A stretch of DNA of 64,000 bases from Buchnera aphidicola (Aphis nerii) (GCF_005083105.1 NZ_CP034885.1:134244-198243), one strand, 5' to 3'. Shown: positions 19,931 to 31,163, counted from the first letter of the stretch. Numbers and translations: made by a program. The notes: generated by a model not told the origin, from the sequence alone.

Positions 19931-22740
19931 ATAAAAATTCGTTTTTCACCGTCACCTTGTGTATTGGAAATGCAACGTGTACAAATATTGTAGGTCTGTT
20001 TATTGGTAATAGGAATATTATAATGCCAACATCTTTCACATTTTTTATCCTGACTTTTTTCTAAAGATATTTTGCATTTAGAAAATAAAAAACTTTGTTT
20101 GATATTTTTTGGCGCTTTTTCATAATCTTCAACTACAACATAAGATGTTAAAAATATAAATTTTAATTCCTTTCCTAAGACATCTAATTTTTCTTTTATT
20201 TCAGGTTTTACATATAATATAATAGATGCTTCTAATGAATTTTTTATTTTGTTATTTTTTATTTCTTTTTCTATAAATTTATTTATTTCATTTTTAATTT
20301 CTATTAATTGATTCCAAAATTGATGATTAAATAAATCATTATTTAATTTAAATAATTTATTAAACCATTCTTCTGTAAATACATATTTTGAATTTTTTCC
20401 AGGTAAATATTCCCATATTTCATTAGCAGTAAATGATAATATAGGTGATATCCATCTAACAAGTGCATGAAGTATATAATATATTGCTGTTTGACAACTT
20501 CTTCTTTCTAAACTGTTTTTTTGTAAAGTGTATTGTCTATCTTTTATAACATCTAGATAAAAAGATCCCATTTCAATAGAACAAAAATGCATTAATCGTT
20601 GTATTACACCATGGAAGTTGTACTTATTATAAAGTAGAATAATCTCTTCTTGTAGTATTTTTGTATGTGAAACAGCCCATTGATCTAAATAAATCATTTT
20701 TTCTTTTGGAATAATATTTTTGTTTGGATCGAAATCATTAATATTAGCTAACATAAAACGTGCTGTATTTCTTATTCTTCGATAGATATCTGATGTTCTT
20801 TTTAAGATTTCTTCAGAAATAGTAATATCATTAGAATAATTTGAGGAAGCAACCCAAAGTCTTAAAATATCTGCACCTAGCGTATTTATTATGTCGTTAG
20901 GACTAATAGTATTACCTATAGATTTAGACATTTTTTGTCCTTTCCCATCTACTACAAAACCATGTGTTAAAACTTCAGAATAAGGTGCTTTTTGGTTAAT
21001 TAACATAGATATCATTAACGATGACATAAACCAACCTCTATGTTGATCAGAACCTTCTAAGAACATATCTGCATGATTTTTCATATTTTTATTATTTTTA
21101 TATTTTATTGATCTATGAGTGCTTCCTGATTCAAACCATACATCTAATATATCAAAATTTTGATTATATAAATTAAATTCTTCACCTAATATTTCTTTTA
21201 AATTGATATTCCACCATGCTTGAATACCTTCTAATTTTACTTTTTTAATAATTTTTTTCATTATTAAAGAATTTTTAGGATGTATTTGATTTGTTTTTTT
21301 ATTTATAAAAACAGATATTGGTACTCCCCATTGTCTTTGTCTTGAAATACACCAATCAGGTCTGTTTTTAATCATTTCTTCAATTTTCGATTTTCCCCAT
21401 TTAGGGATCCAAGAAACTTTTTTAATTTCTTTAATAGTATTAAAACGCAAATGATTTTTATTAATATTAATAAACCATTGTGGAGTTGCTCGAAATATAA
21501 TAGGATATTTATGTCTCCAGCAATGCGGATAGCTATGATTTAATAATGCATGATGTAATAAACAATTATTATCAATTAATAATTGAATAATTATTTGATT
21601 AGCTCTGAAAATATTAATACCATCTAATTTTGGGTGTATATTTTTTTTAAAATTACCTTTTTCATTAATCAAGTTTATTGTATTAATATTGTATTTTTGA
21701 CAAACAATATAATCATCTTCTCCATGATCTGGAGATGTATGAATTGCACCTGTTCCTGCTTCAGGAGTTACATGTGTTCCTAAGATTACAGGTAATAAAA
21801 TATTTTTTAAAAATGGATGTGAAAATTTTATACCTTCTAATTTTTTACCTTCAGTAGAAAATAAACACTTCCAATTTTTTATTTTTAAATGATTAACAGT
21901 ATTTTTTACAAGTTCTTTGGCTATAATTAAATTATATTTTTTGGTTTCAATAAGATCATACTTAAAATCCGGATGAATTGTGATAGCTTGACTAGATGGT
22001 AAAGTCCATGGAGTAGTTGTCCAAATAGGCAGATATGTTTCTTTATTATTTAATATATAAGTATTAAAAATTTTTTTTAAATTTTCATCATTACTTTTCA
22101 TTGCAACGAAAATAGCGTCTGATTTTTTATTAAAATATTCGATTTCTGCATCAGATAAAGATGATTGACATTTTAAACACCAATGTACCGGTTTAAAATC
22201 TCTATATAAATATTTTTTTTCAATAATTTTAGAAAGTGTTTTTATTATATTTGCTTCGTTTTTATAATCCATTGTAAGATGGGAATTTTCCCAATCTCCA
22301 ATTACACCTAATCTAATAAAATCTTTTTTTTGTTTTTTTACTTGATTTTTTGCATATGTTCGACATTTTTCTTGAAATGTTGAAGTATTTATTGTTGTTT
22401 TAAGAATTCCAAGTTTTTCTTCAACTTTTTGCTCAATAGGTAGTCCATGACAATCCCATGATGGTATATAAGGTGCATCAAAACCAGATAAATTTTTTGA
22501 TTTAATGATTATATCTTTTAATATTTTGTTTACGGCGTGTCCAATATGAATATTACCATTTGCATATGGAGGGCCATCGTGCAGAAAAAATATTTTTTTG
22601 TTTTCTTTATTTTTTCTAATCATCTTATAAAGATTATTTTCATGCCAATTTTTTAAGATTTTAGGTTCTTTTTCAGTTAAATTAGCTCTCATAGAAAATT
22701 TTGTTTTAGGTAAATTTAAAGTTTTTTTGTAATCATGCAT
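19927..22740 (-). CDS. ileS: Isoleucyl-tRNA synthetase
   Basis: 937 residues from the ATG at 22740 (E. coli 938). The frame stays open into ribF, but only this start gives the family N-terminus D-Y-K-K-T-L-N-L-P and it lies 10 bases after the ribF stop. The class I motifs are intact: H-I-G-H near residue 67 (in G-N-I-H-I-G-H) and K-M-S-K-S near 604. The editing domain carries T-T-T-P-W-T-L-P. The C-terminal zinc-binding C-x-x-C pairs are C-E-R-C-W-H and C-T-R-C. It charges tRNA-Ile and hydrolyses misactivated valine. It sits between ribF and lspA as in E. coli. Confidence 0.97.
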   Translation of the reverse strand: MHDYKKTLNLPKTKFSMRANLTEKEPKILKNWHENNLYKMIRKNKENKKIFFLHDGPPYANGNIHIGHAVNKILKDIIIKSKNLSGFDAPYIPSWDCHGLPIEQKVEEKLGILKTTINTSTFQEKCRTYAKNQVKKQKKDFIRLGVIGDWENSHLTMDYKNEANIIKTLSKIIEKKYLYRDFKPVHWCLKCQSSLSDAEIEYFNKKSDAIFVAMKSNDENLKKIFNTYILNNKETYLPIWTTTPWTLPSSQAITIHPDFKYDLIETKKYNLIIAKELVKNTVNHLKIKNWKCLFSTEGKKLEGIKFSHPFLKNILLPVILGTHVTPEAGTGAIHTSPDHGEDDYIVCQKYNINTINLINEKGNFKKNIHPKLDGINIFRANQIIIQLLIDNNCLLHHALLNHSYPHCWRHKYPIIFRATPQWFININKNHLRFNTIKEIKKVSWIPKWGKSKIEEMIKNRPDWCISRQRQWGVPISVFINKKTNQIHPKNSLIMKKIIKKVKLEGIQAWWNINLKEILGEEFNLYNQNFDILDVWFESGSTHRSIKYKNNKNMKNHADMFLEGSDQHRGWFMSSLMISMLINQKAPYSEVLTHGFVVDGKGQKMSKSIGNTISPNDIINTLGADILRLWVASSNYSNDITISEEILKRTSDIYRRIRNTARFMLANINDFDPNKNIIPKEKMIYLDQWAVSHTKILQEEIILLYNKYNFHGVIQRLMHFCSIEMGSFYLDVIKDRQYTLQKNSLERRSCQTAIYYILHALVRWISPILSFTANEIWEYLPGKNSKYVFTEEWFNKLFKLNNDLFNHQFWNQLIEIKNEINKFIEKEIKNNKIKNSLEASIILYVKPEIKEKLDVLGKELKFIFLTSYVVVEDYEKAPKNIKQSFLFSKCKISLEKSQDKKCERCWHYNIPITNKQTYNICTRCISNTQGDGEKRIFI

Positions 22741-22750
22741 AATTTTATCT

Positions 22751-23698
22751 TTATTGTTTAAGTTCACAATGAAAATTTCTAAAATATTTTTTAGAAGTTT
22801 CAATATCTTTAGCAATTTGTTTTTTTAATCTTGGTATTGATGAAAAAAAATGTTCATTTCTTATTTTTTTATGTAAAAAAACTTCTATTTTTTTATGATA
22901 TAAATTGATATTTATATCAAATAAATGTACTTCAAGAATTTTATTTTTTGAATTTTGAATATAACTGGGTTTTATGCCTATATTACATATTCCAAAATAC
23001 GTTTTTTTATAATTAACTGTAACAGCATATACACCCTTATTAATAGAAATATTTTTATGTAATTTTATATTAGCTGTGGGATAACCTAGTGTTCTTCCTA
23101 TTTGATCACCATAAACAACACGGCCAAATATACTAAATGGTCTTCCAAGTAATAATTTTGCTAATTTAACATTATTTTCTAATAAATATTTTCTAATGTT
23201 AGTACTACTAACTTTAATATTATTTTTATATACTGACTTAATAGTGAGAACATTAAATTTATATTTTTTACTAGCTTCTTTTAGAAGTAAAACATTTCCA
23301 TTTTTTTTACAACCAAACTTGAAATCTTCACCAATAATAATAAATTTTATATTTAATTTATCAATTAATATTTTAATAATAAAATCTTCTGCAGTAAGAT
23401 TTGAAAAAAAATTGTTAAATTTAATACATAAAACTATATCAATTTTGTGTAATTGAATATATTTTATTTTTTCACGAAATTTCGTAATTCTTTTAGGAGG
23501 GTTTTGGCTCTTTAAAAATTCCAATGGTTGTGGTTCAAATAAAATTATTATTGTTGGTATTTTGTTTGTTTTACCTATTTTATATAATGTATAAAGTAAT
23601 TTTTGATGTCCTAAATGTACTCCATCAAAATTTCCTATGCTTACTGCCGAATTAGAATTTATTTTCTTTAGATTATGAATGCCTCGTATAATCCTCAT
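22751..23698 (-). CDS. ribF: Bifunctional riboflavin kinase / FAD synthetase
   Basis: 315 residues (E. coli 313). The N-terminal domain (about 1-185) is the FMN adenylyltransferase, with [10 protein letters not shown] near residue 22 and the later S-S-T-N-I-R segment. The C-terminal domain (from about 190) is the riboflavin kinase, with [10 protein letters not shown] near 201 and G-V-Y-A-V near 221. It makes FMN and FAD, needed by complex I (NuoF) encoded nearby. It is the first gene of the ribF-ileS-lspA-ispH-dapB run and is divergent from rpsT, as in E. coli. Confidence 0.95.
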   Translation of the reverse strand: MRIIRGIHNLKKINSNSAVSIGNFDGVHLGHQKLLYTLYKIGKTNKIPTIIILFEPQPLEFLKSQNPPKRITKFREKIKYIQLHKIDIVLCIKFNNFFSNLTAEDFIIKILIDKLNIKFIIIGEDFKFGCKKNGNVLLLKEASKKYKFNVLTIKSVYKNNIKVSSTNIRKYLLENNVKLAKLLLGRPFSIFGRVVYGDQIGRTLGYPTANIKLHKNISINKGVYAVTVNYKKTYFGICNIGIKPSYIQNSKNKILEVHLFDININLYHKKIEVFLHKKIRNEHFFSSIPRLKKQIAKDIETSKKYFRNFHCELKQ

Positions 23699-23871
23699 TA
23701 TTAAATTAACCTGATTAAATAAAGTAAAAATATATCATAAAATTTATTAATAATAACAGTTGTTTTATAAGGTATAATATTAATATAATCTATTATCTTT
23801 GCTACTGATTTTTATTTTTTTTTGTACTATATTTTTTATACTTTATCATTTTAAATATCTAGGAGTCAAAA

Positions 23872-24141
23872 TTGGCAAATATTAAATCATCTAAAAAAGA
23901 TTCAATAGTATCTGAACAACGTCGCAAAAAAAATACAAGTCAACGTTCGAAAGTTCGTACTTTTATTAAAAAAGTTCGATTAGCTATTGTTTCTAAAGAT
24001 AAAAGTAAAGCGGAAGACGCTTTTAAAAGTATGCAACCTATTATTGATAAATATGCAACTAAGGGTTTAATACATAAAAATAAAGCTGCAAGGCATAAAT
24101 CTATTTTATTATCACAAATTAAAAAATTAATTTTAAATTAG
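23872..24141 (+). CDS. rpsT: 30S ribosomal protein S20
   Basis: 89 residues (E. coli 87). S20 binds 16S rRNA early in 30S assembly. The start is a TTG preceded by AGGAG about 8 bases upstream, giving A-N-I-K-S-S-K-K after the initiator. E. coli rpsT also starts with UUG, where the weak codon takes part in autoregulation; its conservation here is notable. The basic helical composition and the [14 protein letters not shown] segment near the end match the family. The gene stands alone on the plus strand, convergent with dnaJ, and a hairpin follows the stop. Confidence 0.95.
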   Translation: MANIKSSKKDSIVSEQRRKKNTSQRSKVRTFIKKVRLAIVSKDKSKAEDAFKSMQPIIDKYATKGLIHKNKAARHKSILLSQIKKLILN

Positions 24142-24152
24142 TTTTTTTATAT

Positions 24153-24179
24153 AGTATTGCCTCTAAAAGAAGCAATACT
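24153..24179 (+). terminator. Hairpin between convergent rpsT and dnaJ
   Basis: AGTATTGC (24153-24160) pairs with GCAATACT (24172-24179). After one mismatch, three more pairs (TCT/AGA) close a 3-base loop. On the plus strand it is followed by a T-rich stretch, so it suits rpsT termination best; the minus side is followed by A-rich sequence. Confidence 0.6.
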
Positions 24180-24189
24180 TTATAGTATT

Positions 24190-25326
24190 TTATTTTGTTA
24201 AATCGTCAAAAAATCTTTTTACTCCATCGAAAAATCTTTTGGAACGAGGTGTATTTTTTTCACCTTTAAAACCGTTTAAACTTTTTCCTAATTCATTTAA
24301 AAGATATTTTTGTTGTTCATTAAGATTTACTGGCGTTTCTACTACTACGCGACATAATAAGTCACCTTGTTTCCTGTTTTGAACTGACTTTACACCTCGG
24401 CCTTTAATACGAAAAAGTTTTCCTGATTGTGTTTCAGATGGTATTTTTAATTTAACACGACCATCTAATGTTGGAACTTCGATTTCTCCTCCTAATGCTG
24501 CCATAGTGAAGTTAATTGGTACTTCACAGTAAAGATTGTTTTCCTCTCTTTCAAAAATAAGATGTTTACTGACAGTAATTTGCACATAAAGATCACCTGA
24601 TTGTGCACCATTGATACCAGCTTCTCCCTCATTATTTAATCGAATGCGATCATTAGTGTCTACACCAGGTGGAATTTTTACCGATAATATTTTATTAGTT
24701 TTAATTCTTCCTTGTCCTTTACATATATTGCATGGATCTTTGATTATAGTTCCTTGTTCATTGCATGTAGGACAAGATTGTTGAACTGTAAAAAATCCTT
24801 TTCTCATATGTATTTGACCTCTTCCATGGCAAGTAGTGCAATGCTGAGGTTTACTTCCTTTTCTAGCTCCAGTTCCATAACAATTTTGGCATTTTTGAAA
24901 TGTTGGAATACGTATTTCTTTTATTGTTCCTTTTACAGCTTCTTCCAATGAAATATCCATATTATAGCATAAATCAGCTCCTTTTTTTACCCTTTGATTC
25001 CTATTTCCGCCGAAAATATCTCCGAAAACATCTCCAAAAATATCACCAAAATCTGTAGAACTAGTAAAAGTACTGTAAGTTGTATTTTGATTATGACCAT
25101 TTTCAAAAGCTGCATGCCCATATTGATCATATGCATTTCTTTTTTCTTGATTAATTAAAACTTCATAAGCTTCTTTTATTTCTTTAAATTTATTTTCAGC
25201 ATTTTTATCACCTTGATTTCTATCAGGATGATATTTCATTGCTAATTTTTTATAAGCTTTTTTAATTTCACGTTCTTCAGCTGATTTAGAGACTCCTAAA
25301 ATTTGATAGTAATCTTTTTTTCCCAT
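24190..25326 (-). CDS. dnaJ: Co-chaperone DnaJ (Hsp40)
   Basis: 378 residues, E. coli 376. Domains in order are: the J domain (1-70) with the H-P-D tripeptide in Y-H-P-D-R-N that stimulates DnaK ATPase; a glycine/phenylalanine-rich linker with F-G-D-I-F-G-D-V-F repeats; and a zinc domain with four C-x-x-C-x-G-x-G-type units (C-Q-N-C, C-T-T-C, C-P-T-C, C-N-I-C; the third reads C-x-x-C-N-E-Q-G). C-terminal substrate-binding domains follow. It lies 80 bases downstream of dnaK, separated by a GC-rich hairpin, and is probably transcribed mainly from the dnaK heat-shock promoter. Confidence 0.97.
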   Translation of the reverse strand: MGKKDYYQILGVSKSAEEREIKKAYKKLAMKYHPDRNQGDKNAENKFKEIKEAYEVLINQEKRNAYDQYGHAAFENGHNQNTTYSTFTSSTDFGDIFGDVFGDIFGGNRNQRVKKGADLCYNMDISLEEAVKGTIKEIRIPTFQKCQNCYGTGARKGSKPQHCTTCHGRGQIHMRKGFFTVQQSCPTCNEQGTIIKDPCNICKGQGRIKTNKILSVKIPPGVDTNDRIRLNNEGEAGINGAQSGDLYVQITVSKHLIFEREENNLYCEVPINFTMAALGGEIEVPTLDGRVKLKIPSETQSGKLFRIKGRGVKSVQNRKQGDLLCRVVVETPVNLNEQQKYLLNELGKSLNGFKGEKNTPRSKRFFDGVKRFFDDLTK

Positions 25327-25355
25327 TATTACTCTTCCTGCTTTTAAAATAATTA

Positions 25356-25385
25356 CACGGGCGTAGATATTTTTCTACGCCCGTG
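25356..25385 (-). terminator. GC-rich 12-bp perfect hairpin between dnaK and dnaJ
   Basis: CACGGGCGTAGA (25356-25367) and its exact complement TCTACGCCCGTG (25374-25385) flank a 6-base loop. A stem this GC-rich stands out sharply in the surrounding AT sequence. On the minus strand (dnaK to dnaJ direction) it is followed by TAATTATTTT. It could be an intrinsic attenuator that lowers dnaJ relative to dnaK, or a stem that protects the dnaK mRNA 3' end. The position is certain; the function is inferred. Confidence 0.75.
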
Positions 25386-25406
25386 CTAGTTTTTAGACGG
25401 TTATAA

Positions 25407-27323
25407 TTATTTTTTAGGATCTTTTATTTCTTCAAATTCTGCATCTACAACATTTTCATCTTTTTTTGATGTAGATGTTTTATTTTCATTATTTATATTT
25501 TCTTCTGACTGTTTTTGATTAATTTCAGTTAGCTTAGATGAAATTTTTAAGAGATTTTGTATGTTTTTTTCGATTTCAGATTTACTTTCTCCTTTTAATG
25601 ATTGTTCTAATTCATCTATAGCTGATTGTATTGTGTTTTGATCTTCAACTTTAATTTTTGTTTTGTTTTCATTTAGTTGTTTTTTTGTACTATGAATTAG
25701 TTGGTCACCTTGATTACGTATTTGAATTAATTCTTCAAATTTACGATCTGCTTCAGAGTTTGCTTCTGCATCATTGATCATTTTTTTAATTTCTGATTCA
25801 TTTAGTCCAGACGAGGCTTTAATAGTAATTTTTTGTTCTTTACCAGTTTTTTTATCTTTTGCTGAAACATGTAATATCCCATCGGAATCAATATCAAATG
25901 TTACTTCGATTTGAGCTGTTCCTCTAGGTGCAGGTTCAATGCCATCTAAGTTAAATTGACCCAAAGACTTATTGTCTGAAGCTCTTTTTCTTTCACCCTG
26001 TAGTACATGTATTGTTACTGCTGATTGATTATCTTCTGCTGTTGAAAAAACTTGACTATGTTTTGTAGGAATTGTAGTGTTTTTGTTAATAAGTGCTGTC
26101 ATTACACCACCCATAGTTTCAATTCCCAAGGATAATGGAGTTACATCAAGAAGTAAAACATCTTTAACATCACCTGAAAGAACGCCTCCTTGAACTGCAG
26201 CTCCAACTGCTACTGCTTCATCTGGATTAACATCTTTTCTAGGTTCTTTTCCAAAAAAATCAGCTACTTTAGATTGAACCATAGGCATTCTTGTTTGACC
26301 ACCTACTAATATTACATCATGAATATCTGAAATTGATAAGCCTGCATCTTTCAATGCTACTTTCAGTGGTTCAATAGATCTTAATACTAAATCTTCTACT
26401 AAAGATTCAAGTTTTGAACGAGTAACTTTAATGTTTAAATGTTTTGGACCATTAGAATCTGCTGTGATATATGGTAAATTTACGTCTGTTTGCTGTGCTG
26501 ATGATAGCTCAATTTTAGCTTTTTCTGCAGATTCCTTTAGTCTTTGCATCGCTAGTGAATCATTTCGTAAATCAATACCTTGCTCTTTTTTGAATTCATT
26601 TACTAAATAATTAATTAGTCTACTATCAAAATCTTCTCCTCCAAGATGTGTATCACCATTGGTTGCAAGTACTTCAAATGTTTTTTCTTTATCTACATCA
26701 TCTATTTCAATAATTGATATGTCAAAAGTTCCACCACCTAAATCATAAACAGCGATGGTTCGATTTCCTTTGCCTTTATCTAAACCATATGCAAGTGCTG
26801 CAGCTGTAGGTTCATTTATGATTCTCTTAACTTCTAAACCAGCAATTCTACCTGCATCTTTAGTCGCTTGTCGTTGAGCATCATTAAAATAAGCAGGTAC
26901 TGTAATTACAGCTTCATTTATTGATTCTCCTAAATAATCTTCTGCAGTTTTTTTCATTTTTTTTAAAACTTCTGCAGAAATTTGAGGAGGAGCCATTTTT
27001 TTTCTTTTTACATCAATCCACGCATCTCCATTTTCAGAATTAATGATATTATATGGCATAATTTTTATATCACGTTGCACTTCTTCATCTTTAAATTTCC
27101 GACCAATTAAACGTTTTATAGCAAATAAAGTATTTTTTGGGTTTGTAATAGCCTGACGTTTAGCAGGTTGTCCTACTAATACTTCACCTTCTTGAGTATA
27201 TGCAATGATTGAAGGCGTAGTACGATCTCCTTCTGCATTTTCTAAAACACGAGGTTTGTTGCCGTCCATAATAGCAACACAAGAGTTGGTTGTTCCCAAG
27301 TCGATACCAATAATTTTACCCAT
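25407..27323 (-). CDS. dnaK: Chaperone DnaK (Hsp70)
   Basis: 638 residues from the ATG at 27323, equal to E. coli. The open frame extends 12 residues upstream, but the family start [14 protein letters not shown] fixes this one. The ATPase domain (1-385) carries D-L-G-T-T-N near residue 8, D-L-G-G-G-T-F-D near 194 and L-V-G-G-Q-T-R-M-P near 340. The substrate-binding domain begins after the [13 protein letters not shown] linker, and the helical lid ends in a lysine/asparagine-rich tail with E-F-E-E-I-K. It works with DnaJ (next gene) and GrpE (63534 onward). A sigma-32-type promoter lies 118-146 bases upstream. The sequence is markedly less AT-shifted than its neighbours, as expected for an abundant protein. 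Confidence 0.98.
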   Translation of the reverse strand: MGKIIGIDLGTTNSCVAIMDGNKPRVLENAEGDRTTPSIIAYTQEGEVLVGQPAKRQAITNPKNTLFAIKRLIGRKFKDEEVQRDIKIMPYNIINSENGDAWIDVKRKKMAPPQISAEVLKKMKKTAEDYLGESINEAVITVPAYFNDAQRQATKDAGRIAGLEVKRIINEPTAAALAYGLDKGKGNRTIAVYDLGGGTFDISIIEIDDVDKEKTFEVLATNGDTHLGGEDFDSRLINYLVNEFKKEQGIDLRNDSLAMQRLKESAEKAKIELSSAQQTDVNLPYITADSNGPKHLNIKVTRSKLESLVEDLVLRSIEPLKVALKDAGLSISDIHDVILVGGQTRMPMVQSKVADFFGKEPRKDVNPDEAVAVGAAVQGGVLSGDVKDVLLLDVTPLSLGIETMGGVMTALINKNTTIPTKHSQVFSTAEDNQSAVTIHVLQGERKRASDNKSLGQFNLDGIEPAPRGTAQIEVTFDIDSDGILHVSAKDKKTGKEQKITIKASSGLNESEIKKMINDAEANSEADRKFEELIQIRNQGDQLIHSTKKQLNENKTKIKVEDQNTIQSAIDELEQSLKGESKSEIEKNIQNLLKISSKLTEINQKQSEENINNENKTSTSKKDENVVDAEFEEIKDPKK

Positions 27324-27662
27324 TGTATTTCTCCTATTTTTGATAAATTGGGTGTTCAACCTTTATGTAACCATTTTTTTGGCTTGAATTAGCGACATAG
27401 GATTGTATTTTCATATTTATCTATCAGTGTTGTGATTATTAGATGGGGTCTTTTTTTAAGTCATCAAGGTCTGAGTCTAAAAAAAATGAGTTTTTCAATT
27501 TTCTGATTAAATCGAATATAATTTTGTTTGCTAAACATAATTTATTATTTTACATTTTTGATGTATATTGAATTTTGGTACTTTTATAAAATTACTTATT
27601 GAACCTTTATAATGTTAATCTTATTTATTGTATTAATTTAAAATAGTTTTTGAGGTTATCTG
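27324..27662. other. 339-base intergenic region between divergent dnaK and nuoA
   Basis: The longest gene-free stretch in the window. It holds the dnaK 5' leader, a heat-shock-type promoter at 27441-27469 (minus), and a TATAAT -10 candidate for the nuo operon at 27608-27613 (plus) with no convincing -35. A GAGG ribosome-binding site for nuoA lies at 27652-27655. I see no small gene, tRNA or hairpin of note. Confidence 0.7.
27441..27469 (-). promoter_or_regulatory. Heat-shock (sigma-32-type) promoter of dnaKJ
   Basis: On the minus strand CCTTGA (27469-27464) is followed 15 bases later by CCCCATCT (27448-27441). These match the sigma-32 elements CTTGA and CCCCAT with normal spacing, directly upstream of dnaK. 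Runs of C like this are rare in this AT-rich intergenic DNA, which argues for selection. Whether rpoH is present cannot be seen in this window. Confidence 0.85.
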
Positions 27663-28046
27663 ATGTTAATGGTGAATATATTTGATAATAAAGAATATTT
27701 ATCTTTTTTTTGTTTTATATTTTTTTCTTTGTTTTTTTGTGTTTTTATGTTGTTTTTAAGTTCATTATTAGGAGGTAAATCATTATCAAGATATAAACAT
27801 ACTCCGTTTGAATCAGGTATAGCACCAGTAGGAGATACACATTTACATTTTTCTGTTAAGTTTTATTTAGTTGCTATGTTTTTTGTAATATTTGATATGG
27901 AAGCTCTTTATTTATACGTGTGGTCTGTTAGCATAGTTGAAACAGGTTGGACAGGATTTATTGAAGCTTTTATATTTATTTTATTTCTTTTGTTATCATT
28001 GTTTTATTTGGTTCGCATTAAAGCATTAAATTGGACACATAAATAA
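27663..28046 (+). CDS. nuoA: NADH-quinone oxidoreductase subunit A
   Basis: 127 residues, shorter than E. coli NuoA (147) mainly at the C-terminus and before the first helix. Three hydrophobic segments are visible. The conserved loop after the first helix has F-E-S-G-I, and [15 protein letters not shown] lies in the second helix. NuoA sits in the membrane arm at the junction with the peripheral arm. A GAGG ribosome-binding site is 7 bases before the ATG; a second in-frame ATG is two codons later. It is the first gene of the 13-gene nuo operon, divergent from dnaK. Confidence 0.95.
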   Translation: MLMVNIFDNKEYLSFFCFIFFSLFFCVFMLFLSSLLGGKSLSRYKHTPFESGIAPVGDTHLHFSVKFYLVAMFFVIFDMEALYLYVWSVSIVETGWTGFIEAFIFILFLLLSLFYLVRIKALNWTHK

Positions 28047-28081
28047 AATATTTAAATTCATTATATTTAGGATATAATTTG

Positions 28082-28768
28082 ATGAAATATAAAATGAATT
28101 ATACTTTAACTAGAGCTGAAACAAAAAAATCTGATAAAAAATATCCCAAAGAAGTTACTCATCTTTCAACAGATCCAGTAAAAAATTATTTAAAAAAAAA
28201 TATTTTTTTAGGTAAAATTAATCAGTTACTTAATAAATTAGTAAATTGGGGACGAAAAAATTCTCTTTGGCCTTATAATTTTGGATTATCTTGTTGTTAT
28301 GTAGAAATGGTCACTGCTTTTACCTCTACACATGATATAGCTCGTTTTGGTTCTGAAGTATTAAGGGCGTCTCCAAGACAAGCTGATGTTATGGTAATTG
28401 CAGGTACACCTTTTATTAAAATGGCTCCTATTATTCAAAGATTATATGACCAAATGTTAGAACCTAAATGGGTAATTTCTATGGGTGCATGTGCTAATTC
28501 TGGGGGAATGTATGACATTTATTCTGTAGTTCAAGGAGTAGATAAATTTTTACCAGTAGATATTTATATTCCTGGTTGCCCACCTAGGCCAGAAGCATAT
28601 ATACATGCTTTAACATTATTACAAAATTCAATTAATGAAGAAAGAAGACCACTATCTTGGGTAGTCGGAGAACAAGGTATATATAGAAAAAAAATGCTTT
28701 CAGAAAAGGTAAAAAAAAGAAGTAAAAGAATTTCCATTGTTAATCTTCCAACATCAGAAAAAATTTAA
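28082..28768 (+). CDS. nuoB: NADH-quinone oxidoreductase subunit B
   Basis: 228 residues from the ATG at 28082 (E. coli 220). A TTG directly before it and an ATG at 28094 (giving M-N-Y-T-L-T-R) are alternatives, but the AGGA element at about 28069 favours 28082. NuoB carries iron-sulfur cluster N2, the last electron carrier before quinone. Its ligands are in the L-S-C-C-Y-V-E-M motif, [10 protein letters not shown] and P-G-C-P-P-R-P. All are intact. The centre is highly conserved; only the N-terminal lysine-rich stretch varies. Confidence 0.96.
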   Translation: MKYKMNYTLTRAETKKSDKKYPKEVTHLSTDPVKNYLKKNIFLGKINQLLNKLVNWGRKNSLWPYNFGLSCCYVEMVTAFTSTHDIARFGSEVLRASPRQADVMVIAGTPFIKMAPIIQRLYDQMLEPKWVISMGACANSGGMYDIYSVVQGVDKFLPVDIYIPGCPPRPEAYIHALTLLQNSINEERRPLSWVVGEQGIYRKKMLSEKVKKRSKRISIVNLPTSEKI

Positions 28769-28858
28769 TCTTTTAATATTTAAAATAATATCTTATTTAA
28801 AAATGATAAAAATTTAAAAAATATTTAATTTTTTAAAATCAATTACAATGAGAAATCC

Positions 28859-30652
28859 ATGATAGATGAAAAAAGTAGTGTTTTAAATAAAAATATTGAG
28901 AAAGATAATTTAAATGATTTGGTTTTTAAAAAACTATTTAATAATTTTGGAAAAGATTTTTGTATTGTTCAAAAAACTAAAACTGGTTTTCCAATAATTT
29001 GGTTAAATAAAAATTTATTATTACAAGTTATTAAATGTTTATTTAATTCATCTTATTCTTATAATATGCTTTTTGATTTGCATGGTGTTGATGAACGTTT
29101 TCGATTACATAGAGAAAACTTGCCTCATGCAGATTTTTCAGTTTTTTATCATTTAATATCTATTAAATATAACATTGATTTTATGATAAAAGTACCCTTA
29201 TTAGAAAAAGATTTAATTTTATCAACGTGTACTAATTTATTTCCTAATGCTAATTGGTATGAAAGAGAAACATGGGAAATGTTTGGTATTGTTTTTAAGA
29301 ATCATCCAAATTTAACTCGTATTATTATGCCGCATACATGGAAAGGACATCCATTAAGAAAAGATTTTCCAGCAAGAGCTACTGAATTTAAAGCTTTTTT
29401 CTTAAATGAAGAAAAAGAAGATTTAGAAATGGATAGTCTAATATTTAAGCCTGAATTATGGGGAATGAAGCGAAAAAATGAAAATGTGGATTTTATGTTT
29501 CTAAATTTAGGTCCTAATCATCCTTCTGCTCATGGTGCTTTTAGAATTGTTTTGCAGTTAGATGGTGAAAATATTGTTGATTGTGTCCCTGATATAGGAT
29601 ATCACCATCGGGGAGCAGAAAAAATGGCAGAACGTCAATCTTGGCATAGTTATATTCCATATACAGATAGAATTGAATATTTAGGTGGTTGTGTTAATGA
29701 AATGCCTTATATTTTAGCAATAGAAAAATTAGCTAATATTACGGTTCCAGAAAAAGTAGAAGTTATTCGAGTAATGTTATCTGAATTATTTCGTATTAAT
29801 AGTCATTTATTATATATTTCTACTTTTATCCAGGATGTTGGATGTATGACACCTGTTTTTTTTGCTTTTACGGATCGTCAAAAAATTTATGATTTAATTG
29901 AAGCAATAACTGGAGCAAGAATGCATCCTGCTTGGTTTCGTATTGGCGGAGTAGCTAATGATCTTCCAAAAGGATGGGATACTTTATTAAAGAATTTTCT
30001 TAAATGGATGCCTAAAAGGTTAAAATATTATATAGATGTAGCTTTAAAAAATACTATTTTAATTAATCGTTCTAAAGGGATTGCTAAATATTCTCAAAAA
30101 GAAGCTTTAGAATGGGGTATAACAGGAGCTGGTTTACGTGCTACAGGTTTAGATTTTGACGTAAGAAAATGGAGACCATATTCTGGCTATCAAAATTATA
30201 CTTTTGAAATACCAATTGGTAATGGAACAAGTGATTGCTATTCTAGAGTAATGATCAAAGTAGAAGAAATTTATCAAAGTCTCTCAATTTTAAAACAATG
30301 TTTAAATAATATGCCTGAGGGTCCTTTTAAAGCTGATCATCCATTGACTACACCTCCTCCTAAAGAAAACGTACTTAAAGACATTGATAGTATGATTACT
30401 CATTTTTTACAGGTATCATGGGGTCCAGTGATTCCAAACAATGAAAGTTTTCAAATGATTGAAGCAACTAAAGGTATTAATAGCTATTATTTAATTAGTG
30501 ATGGAGGTACTATGAGTTATAGAACAAGAATACGTACGCCTAGTTTTGCACATTTACAGCAAATACCTTCAGTAATTCGTGGAAGTTTAATATCCGATTT
30601 AATTGTGTATTTAGGCAGTATAGATTTTGTTATGTCAGACGTGGATAGATAA
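28859..30652 (+). CDS. nuoC: NADH-quinone oxidoreductase fused subunits C/D
   Basis: 597 residues with the NuoC domain (about 1-190) and the NuoD domain (about 205-597) in one chain, the fusion also found in E. coli. The C domain has N-W-Y-E-R-E-T-W and W-K-G-H-P-L-R-K-D. The D domain starts at [13 protein letters not shown] and contains [12 protein letters not shown] and G-R-A-x-type segments that form the quinone pocket with NuoB. The C-terminus D-F-V-M-S-D-V-D-R is identical in style to E. coli. It is also called nuoCD. nuoE begins within or just after its stop codon. Confidence 0.96.
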   Translation: MIDEKSSVLNKNIEKDNLNDLVFKKLFNNFGKDFCIVQKTKTGFPIIWLNKNLLLQVIKCLFNSSYSYNMLFDLHGVDERFRLHRENLPHADFSVFYHLISIKYNIDFMIKVPLLEKDLILSTCTNLFPNANWYERETWEMFGIVFKNHPNLTRIIMPHTWKGHPLRKDFPARATEFKAFFLNEEKEDLEMDSLIFKPELWGMKRKNENVDFMFLNLGPNHPSAHGAFRIVLQLDGENIVDCVPDIGYHHRGAEKMAERQSWHSYIPYTDRIEYLGGCVNEMPYILAIEKLANITVPEKVEVIRVMLSELFRINSHLLYISTFIQDVGCMTPVFFAFTDRQKIYDLIEAITGARMHPAWFRIGGVANDLPKGWDTLLKNFLKWMPKRLKYYIDVALKNTILINRSKGIAKYSQKEALEWGITGAGLRATGLDFDVRKWRPYSGYQNYTFEIPIGNGTSDCYSRVMIKVEEIYQSLSILKQCLNNMPEGPFKADHPLTTPPPKENVLKDIDSMITHFLQVSWGPVIPNNESFQMIEATKGINSYYLISDGGTMSYRTRIRTPSFAHLQQIPSVIRGSLISDLIVYLGSIDFVMSDVDR

Positions 30653-30654
30653 TT

Positions 30655-31163
30655 ATGAAGAAAAAAAAAAACAATTACGAGAAATTTCTACGACATTTAT
30701 ATTAAGTTCCTTTGAAATTGATGAAATAGAAAAGCAAAAAAAATATTATGAAAATTATAGAGCAATTATAATAGAAGCATTGAAAATTGTTCAGAAAAAA
30801 CGTGGTTGGGTGCCTGATTCTGCTATTGTTGAAATTGCAAAAATACTTAATATAAGTTCAAGTGATATAGAAAGTGTAGCAACTTTTTATAGTCAAATTT
30901 ATCGACAACCTGTAGGACGTAATATAATTCGTTATTGTGATAGCGTAGTTTGTTATTTAATGGGTTATCAAAAAATTAAAAAAGTATTAGAAAATCACTT
31001 ATCAATTAAGAAAGGTGATACTACTTTAGATAAACGATTTACATTATTGCCAGTTTGTTGTTTAGGTAACTGTGACAAAAGCCCGACTATAATGATCAAT
31101 GAAGATTTATATTCTAAATTAACTCCAGAATCTACAATAAATTTACTGGAATCGTATAAATGA
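30655..31163 (+). CDS. nuoE: NADH-quinone oxidoreductase subunit E; N-terminus out of frame at an 11-A run
   Basis: NuoE carries the [2Fe-2S] cluster N1a beside NuoF. Its cysteine pairs are in Y-C-D-S-V-V-C and C-C-L-G-N-C, and W-V-P-D and A-T-F-Y-S-Q-I are intact. The only good start, the ATG at 30655 just after the nuoC stop, is out of frame with the body. After ATG-AAG comes a run of 11 A (30661-30671). One extra A would give a 169-residue protein (E. coli 166). Alternatively translation could begin at a TTG at 30627 inside nuoC, giving 178 residues, but it lacks a clear ribosome-binding site and codes for unrelated residues at first. The gene overlaps nuoF by 4 bases. The body is surely functional-looking; the start is uncertain. 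Confidence 0.85.
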
